A stretch of 10,559 bases of DNA, from NCBI GenBank assembly GCA_036003885.1, contig DASYSA010000170.1:1-10559 (forward strand). Direction: 5' to 3'. Both the position numbers and the translations under genes were made by a program. Origin of the DNA: DASYSA01 sp036003885. GTDB lineage: Bacteria; Acidobacteriota; Blastocatellia; UBA7656. The notes under the pieces are model-generated. The model saw only the letters and a program-made list of their open reading frames with translations, was not told the DNA's origin and made no database searches. Shown piece by piece: positions 7,714-10,559 of the stretch; within the stretch, counting starts at the first letter, position 1, and every line of letters begins with the position of its first letter.

Positions 7714-7831
7714 ATCCACAGATTACGCAGATAACGCAGATGAACAACCACGACAAGGAGGACTTGAAACGGCTGAGGTGCGCTGCCGCAACTCGCTCAT
7801 CACATCTGCGAAATCTGCGACATCTGCGGAT
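7714..7831. repeat. 9-nt-periodic opposed-array element, copy B
   Basis: The left arm (7714-7741) is identical to that of copy A. The right arm (7804-7831) differs from copy A's only in its first base. The core is 62 nt. It shares with copy A a flank resembling ACAACNACGACAAGG and the sequence CTCGCTCAT, but its middle is different and longer. It ends 14 bases beyond the stop codon of the SBP56 gene on the transcript side, so it could act as the transcript-end hairpin of the sulfur cluster. No U-tract is seen. Confidence 0.88.
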
Positions 7832-7845
7832 AGCTGTCGCACTGC

Positions 7846-9135
7846 TCACTTGAAGGCCAACCCGTGCGGGCGGGCGGGTCCGGTTGCAACCGCAGTGTTG
7901 AAATCGAGCTGGAACCTGCGGTCGAGCACGAGGTCATGAGGAAAAACCCGTGCAACGTGAATCTTATGATCGCCTTCCGCGTGCACCTTGCCAAAGTCAT
8001 CTTCGTTCAGGAAATAGTCGCTGACGACCAGTCGCTTTTCGTCGTCGGTCAGTTCAAGGTAATGAGGCCCGGAACCTGCTCCGAGATCCAGAACCTTGAT
8101 CAGCCGAGGCTGTCTCGGTTCGGACGTGTCCAACATCACGATCTTGCCGGCCGCATTCATGGAGATGAATAGTCGCGTGCCGTCTCTGGTCATCCGGAGC
8201 AGCTGCGGAAAGCCCCCCTGGGCGATCGTTCCAAAATCAAAGACCGCTTTGGCCTGTCCCTTCTCAGTGTCCACAAGGTAGAGTTGATCGTCGGCCATCC
8301 CGGCAGTGTAAGCACGCCCTTTCCTGTCGTCCGGAATCAACTTGATGTCTATCGTTCCGATCGCGCCAGGAATCTGAATCGTCTTCAACAGTCGCCTCTG
8401 TCTGAAGTTCCACACGCGCACGCTGCCGCGCAAATCCAGCCCGCCGGGCACCGCGTGCAGAGTCGTCGATGGACAGACGAAGTCGCTGGTCACCATCAGG
8501 TTCATCTCCGGCCGTACCGAGATGCCGTGAGGATTGAACCCGTCGTGCGGCGGGTCCTCAGGGAACTCCTTTATCATCTCGAGGTGTCTGTTGAACTCCA
8601 CGACTCGCCCCGGGTGTGCGCCGCCTGCACCTCCCATCATAGTGACCAGGAATCCGCCTTCCGGCAAAGCGTAGAACTCATCGGTAATCGCAGATAAAGG
8701 CGGATCAGCCGAACTCATAAAGGTTGGCGCGGTGGGATTCGAGACATCAAAGAAGAAGACCTCCTTTTGTCCCTTCAGGACGCTCAGCAGTCCTCCGCAC
8801 CCAAGCACCCTTCCATCTCTCGAGAGGCCGACGTGATGGGGTTCGTTTCCGCTGGCTCCTGGTCCTGGGAGCGGCAACGTGGTTATGAGTCTGCCGTAGT
8901 TCGGCGAGCTGTCATCGAAATCGACGACCGCAAGGAAGTCCGGCGCGACGCGAGCCTGGTCGCCGGCCCAGACGAACATGTATTTCTCCTGGTCGCGACG
9001 CTCCCTGCTACTGTCTGCCTGTGACTTTGGATTCTCCGGACGCGCACTGCTTGAAATCACCGTGTACGGCACGGCGACAACCAGCAGCGCAATCGGTATC
9101 AAAAGCCGTCTAAATCGAACATCAAACCGAGTCAT
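7846..9135 (-). CDS. Exported selenium-binding-protein (SBP56) / methanethiol-oxidase-like protein
   Basis: A 429-aa beta-propeller-type protein with an N-terminal signal peptide: basic RFRR, hydrophobic core at about 11-27, and a likely cleavage near SSSA (28-31). The mature protein is therefore probably periplasmic. SBP56 family features include DFLAVVDFDDSSPNYG (66-81), NEPHHVG (His100/101), FNPHG (His203), GSVRVWNF, RLFISMNAAGKIVMLD, GPHYLEL (His358) and RPHG (His424). The family includes human SELENBP1 and bacterial methanethiol oxidase (MtoX), which converts methanethiol to formaldehyde, sulfide and hydrogen peroxide using copper. The His motifs here fit a metal site, but the N-terminal Cys motif of the human protein is not seen, so substrate and reaction are inferred. 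ATG 9135 has AAGGAGG seven bases upstream. It is the last gene of the DsrE cluster, 50 bases after the preceding stop. No SCO1-like copper chaperone is in the window. Confidence 0.85.
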   Translation of the reverse strand: MTRFDVRFRRLLIPIALLVVAVPYTVISSSARPENPKSQADSSRERRDQEKYMFVWAGDQARVAPDFLAVVDFDDSSPNYGRLITTLPLPGPGASGNEPHHVGLSRDGRVLGCGGLLSVLKGQKEVFFFDVSNPTAPTFMSSADPPLSAITDEFYALPEGGFLVTMMGGAGGAHPGRVVEFNRHLEMIKEFPEDPPHDGFNPHGISVRPEMNLMVTSDFVCPSTTLHAVPGGLDLRGSVRVWNFRQRRLLKTIQIPGAIGTIDIKLIPDDRKGRAYTAGMADDQLYLVDTEKGQAKAVFDFGTIAQGGFPQLLRMTRDGTRLFISMNAAGKIVMLDTSEPRQPRLIKVLDLGAGSGPHYLELTDDEKRLVVSDYFLNEDDFGKVHAEGDHKIHVARVFPHDLVLDRRFQLDFNTAVATGPARPHGLAFK

Positions 9136-9185
9136 AAGTTTTCCTCCTTGCCTTTATGGAATTTCATTCAGCCCGGTCGCGGGCG

Positions 9186-9563
9186 CTACCAATGCCAGAC
9201 TTGATCGTGGCCTTCAAACAGAGCGGCGAGGTCGTTTCTTCCAATCATCTGGACATCACCGATGCACGAGTGAGCGTCGATGCCACGCTCCTCGAGATCA
9301 TGCTGGGCTACGAAGATGTTCACGCCCTTCTCTCGAAGCTTCGCGATGTCCTCGTTGGGTCTGGCCGGACGGTTGATCGACGCGCTGCCGATGGCGAGCT
9401 GCGGGCATTCCTGGCGGACGATGTAATTCACCGCGTTTCCGCGGAGCAGAATCGTCAGGTCGGCGCCGGCATTCTTCAATGCGCGACTGAGCCAGAGTAT
9501 TGTGTCGTCCTGCTCTTCCAACGTCGCGCGATATGCTGTCTCAACTACGTTCAGGATCTTCAT
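9186..9563 (-). CDS. DsrE/DsrF-like family protein (third of the cluster)
   Basis: A 125-aa cytoplasmic protein of the DsrE/F/H (TusBCD/YchN-like) fold. It starts MKILNVVETAYRATLEEQDD and has the pattern LSRALKNAGADLTILLRGNAV, NIFVAQHDLEERGID and a C-terminal HDQVWHW, all typical of the family. Cysteines at 53 (QECPQL) and 100 (HSCIGD) are candidates for sulfur carriage, but neither can be assigned as the catalytic one. ATG 9563 is supported by GGAGG four bases upstream; the in-frame GTG further up would place that site inside the coding region. It is separated from the previous DsrE gene by 119 bases carrying a REP-like palindrome, and is followed closely by the SBP56 gene. Its partner proteins and sulfur donor are unknown. 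Confidence 0.85.
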   Translation of the reverse strand: MKILNVVETAYRATLEEQDDTILWLSRALKNAGADLTILLRGNAVNYIVRQECPQLAIGSASINRPARPNEDIAKLREKGVNIFVAQHDLEERGIDAHSCIGDVQMIGRNDLAALFEGHDQVWHW

Positions 9564-9567
9564 GATT

Positions 9568-9572
9568 CCTCC
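9568..9572 (-). promoter_or_regulatory. Shine-Dalgarno site of the third DsrE-family gene
   Basis: GGAGG on the minus strand, four bases before ATG 9563. It sets the start at MKILNVVE. Confidence 0.65.
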
Positions 9573-9584
9573 GATCACCGTACG

Positions 9585-9672
9585 GGCGACCCTCCGCGGC
9601 CACCCCCGTTTAAGGGGGCTCCCCCTGACGAAGAAGGGGGGGCGGAAGCAGGGGCGGCCACGGAGGACCGCC
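9585..9672. repeat. REP-like palindromic element with inner G/C stems
   Basis: Outer arms at 9585-9606 and 9651-9672 are imperfect inverted repeats (18 of 22 positions pair), built around CCTCCGNGGCC. Inside are alternative G-run/C-run stems: CCCCC...GGGGG at 9603-9618, and AGGGGGCTCCCCCT at 9613-9626, which can also pair with the G-run after it. This G/C palindrome type is common as a dispersed intergenic repeat in many bacteria. It lies inside the transcription unit between two DsrE-family genes, where it could act as an RNA stabiliser or attenuator. Confidence 0.82.
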
Positions 9673-9682
9673 AGTACAGGTG

Positions 9683-10090
9683 CTATTTGGTTGGGATAAC
9701 AAGCGTGTTGGTCGACTCCTGAGCCATCCTCAGGAAATCGGCCGGTCCGCCGCGCTTCACTCCCTCGATGCTGTTTCCGGCGCCGCGCTCGTCAACGCAC
9801 AAGCCGCAGTTGAGCCAGGTCAGAAGAGGCTCGCCTTTTCCCACCTCGAGCAGGGAGCTGATGAATTTCTTAGTCGTAGGATGGTCTTCTTCTTCGACCG
9901 TGGTTCCCTTCACCGGGTTTGCGTGAGGGGCTTGATCTCTGAATGGCAGATTCACCGCACCCTCATATGCGAAGACGTTAACATTGATTCCCTTATTCAA
10001 GGCCGCCGAGATTATTCTTAGCGCCGTCGTTGAATTAGCTGACTCGTATGGCGGATCCATCAGAGCCAGGGTTAGAGTCTTGCGTGACAT
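9683..10090 (-). CDS. DsrE-family protein with CxxC (second of the cluster)
   Basis: A 135-aa cytoplasmic DsrE/F/H-like protein. It begins MSRKTLTLALMDPPYESANSTTAL, continues IISAALNKGINVNVFAYEGAV, and carries LTWLNCGLCVDERGA, in which Cys95 and Cys98 form a CxxC at the place where DsrE-like proteins hold their sulfur-binding cysteine. In TusD/DsrE one such cysteine carries a persulfide; the same role here is inferred. ATG 10090 has AAGGAG six bases upstream, and that site overlaps the stop codon of the preceding gene (TAA at 10101-10103). The ten-base gap implies co-transcription and perhaps translational coupling with the Cys-less paralogue. A longer frame reaching 10198 lies antisense-like over the neighbour and is rejected. 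Confidence 0.87.
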   Translation of the reverse strand: MSRKTLTLALMDPPYESANSTTALRIISAALNKGINVNVFAYEGAVNLPFRDQAPHANPVKGTTVEEEDHPTTKKFISSLLEVGKGEPLLTWLNCGLCVDERGAGNSIEGVKRGGPADFLRMAQESTNTLVIPTK

Positions 10091-10096
10091 GATTTT

Positions 10097-10102
10097 CTCC
10101 TT
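10097..10102 (-). promoter_or_regulatory. Shine-Dalgarno site overlapping the upstream stop codon
   Basis: AAGGAG on the minus strand, six bases before ATG 10090. Its first bases lie within the TAA stop of the preceding DsrE-family gene, the arrangement expected for translational coupling. Confidence 0.7.
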
Positions 10103-10430
10103 AGTGCCAGATGGCTTTTGTGTTGTCGCGAACGAGCAAATCGACCAGGGCGTCGATGCTGGACTCCTTGACGGCGGGGTTGATCTCGCTCGAGACAATG
10201 CCTCTCTCCTTCAGAGAGAAGCCGTCCGCGAGCAAGTTAATGCCCGCCTTTTCCAGCTGCGGCAGATGAGAACCGATAGCGTTTCGACGAGCCCCCAGTA
10301 CGCCGTTCTGAACGAGGAAGACCGTCACGTCGTTGTCGCGCTGTTTCAGGGCTGTTGCGGTATCGACGACAAACTGTGCGTCACGGGATTCGAAGGGATC
10401 TCGTGACTCAATGAACACATAACTGATCAT
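10101..10430 (-). CDS. Cysteine-less DsrE-family protein (first of the cluster)
   Basis: A 109-aa cytoplasmic protein with the DsrE/DsrH-like pattern: MISYVFIESRDPFESRDAQF, ATALKQRDNDVTVFLVQNGV, INLLADGFSLKERGI and a C-terminal IDALVDLLVR...IWH. It contains no cysteine at all, so it cannot carry a persulfide. In the known DsrEFH and TusBCD hexamers some subunits are structural, and that is the most likely role here (inference). ATG 10430 is supported by AAAGGAG eight bases upstream; a GTG six codons earlier would overlap that site. It is the first gene of the cluster visible in the window and ends ten bases before the next start. Confidence 0.82.
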   Translation of the reverse strand: MISYVFIESRDPFESRDAQFVVDTATALKQRDNDVTVFLVQNGVLGARRNAIGSHLPQLEKAGINLLADGFSLKERGIVSSEINPAVKESSIDALVDLLVRDNTKAIWH

Positions 10431-10438
10431 CTTTCTTA

Positions 10439-10445
10439 CTCCTTT
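10439..10445 (-). promoter_or_regulatory. Shine-Dalgarno site of the first DsrE-family gene
   Basis: AAAGGAG on the minus strand, eight bases before ATG 10430. It excludes the in-frame GTG at 10448 as the start. Confidence 0.7.
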
Positions 10446-10462
10446 CACAGAATCGTATGACT

Positions 10463-10493
10463 GCGAGACTTCCAGACTTGCAGGGAGTCTCGC
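10463..10493. repeat. Perfect 8-bp inverted repeat upstream of the sulfur cluster
   Basis: GCGAGACT at 10463-10470 pairs exactly with AGTCTCGC at 10486-10493 across a 15-nt loop. On the minus strand it lies 33-63 bases ahead of the first start codon, so it would be in the 5' leader or overlap the promoter. The loop also repeats CAGACTT-like words, which may be a decayed short tandem array. Confidence 0.7.
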
Positions 10494-10523
10494 GGAGTCG
10501 GGTCTCTGGTCCGTGCAGTCTCT

Positions 10524-10555
10524 TTCTGATAACTTCGACTTCTGATTACTTCGAC
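10524..10555. repeat. 16-nt direct tandem repeat, two copies
   Basis: Two adjacent copies of TTCTGATNACTTCGAC (10524-10539 and 10540-10555) differ at one base. They lie upstream of the DsrE/SBP56 cluster. They could be paired binding sites for a regulator or the edge of another short tandem array cut off by the window end; the sequence does not decide. Confidence 0.7.
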
Positions 10556-10559
10556 GTGG

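Noticed and set aside
1149..7831. Retron or diversity-generating element built on the inverted arrays
   Set aside because: No reverse transcriptase, template/variable repeat pair or effector gene is present in the window.
10446..10500. Sigma-70-type promoter for the sulfur cluster
   Set aside because: A TACGAT-like -10 exists, but the best -35 candidate is a poor match at a 19-nt spacing, so it was not called.

Overview
The window looks like a chromosomal segment of an environmental bacterium, most likely an Acidobacteriota member (Blastocatellia-like). The main support is two tandem long permeases of the 'acidobacterial duplicated orphan permease' (ADOP) type. The small CxxC plus helix-turn-helix protein and the many intergenic arrays of 7- and 9-nt units fit the same reading. 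This assignment is an inference from gene content; no rRNA or tRNA gene is visible to confirm it.

Layout, left to right. (1) Bases 1-94 are a pure heptad array (ATTTCGN x13) that ends exactly at the ATG of a TauD/TfdA-type Fe(II)/2-oxoglutarate dioxygenase (95-1144, +). (2) A hairpin-like element built from the same heptad in two opposed arms (1149-1245) separates this gene from two converging minus-strand ADOP permeases (1248-3698 and 3819-6242). A second opposed heptad array, with a different unit (CGTTGCT), lies between the permeases (3718-3808). (3) Bases 6243-6612 hold no convincing gene. A 5'-truncated alpha/beta-hydrolase fused to a LuxR helix-turn-helix follows (6613-7224, +), converging on a small CxxC/HTH protein (7250-7555, -). 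(4) Two copies of a 9-nt-periodic inverted array element fill 7580-7831. (5) The right third is a minus-strand cluster, read from 10430 down to 7846: a cysteine-less DsrE-family protein, a DsrE-family protein with a CxxC, a REP-like palindrome, a third DsrE-family protein, and an exported selenium-binding-protein/methanethiol-oxidase (SBP56) homologue. Its upstream region (10431-10559) contains a short perfect hairpin and a 16-nt tandem repeat.

How the genes work together. The right-hand cluster is the only clear functional unit. Three small DsrE/F/H-like proteins, which in known systems carry or relay sulfur in the cytoplasm, are encoded ahead of a signal-peptide-bearing SBP56 protein, a family that includes methanethiol oxidase. 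The spacing and the strong Shine-Dalgarno sites suggest co-transcription, so a link between organosulfur oxidation and sulfur relay is a reasonable but untested inference. The ADOP pair probably acts at the cytoplasmic membrane. No ATPase partner is encoded in the window.

The most unusual signal is non-coding. At least four intergenic elements share one architecture: two opposed arms of 28-35 nt made of a 7- or 9-nt repeated unit, around a 21-62-nt core. They use three unrelated unit sequences, and each sits in an intergenic gap.
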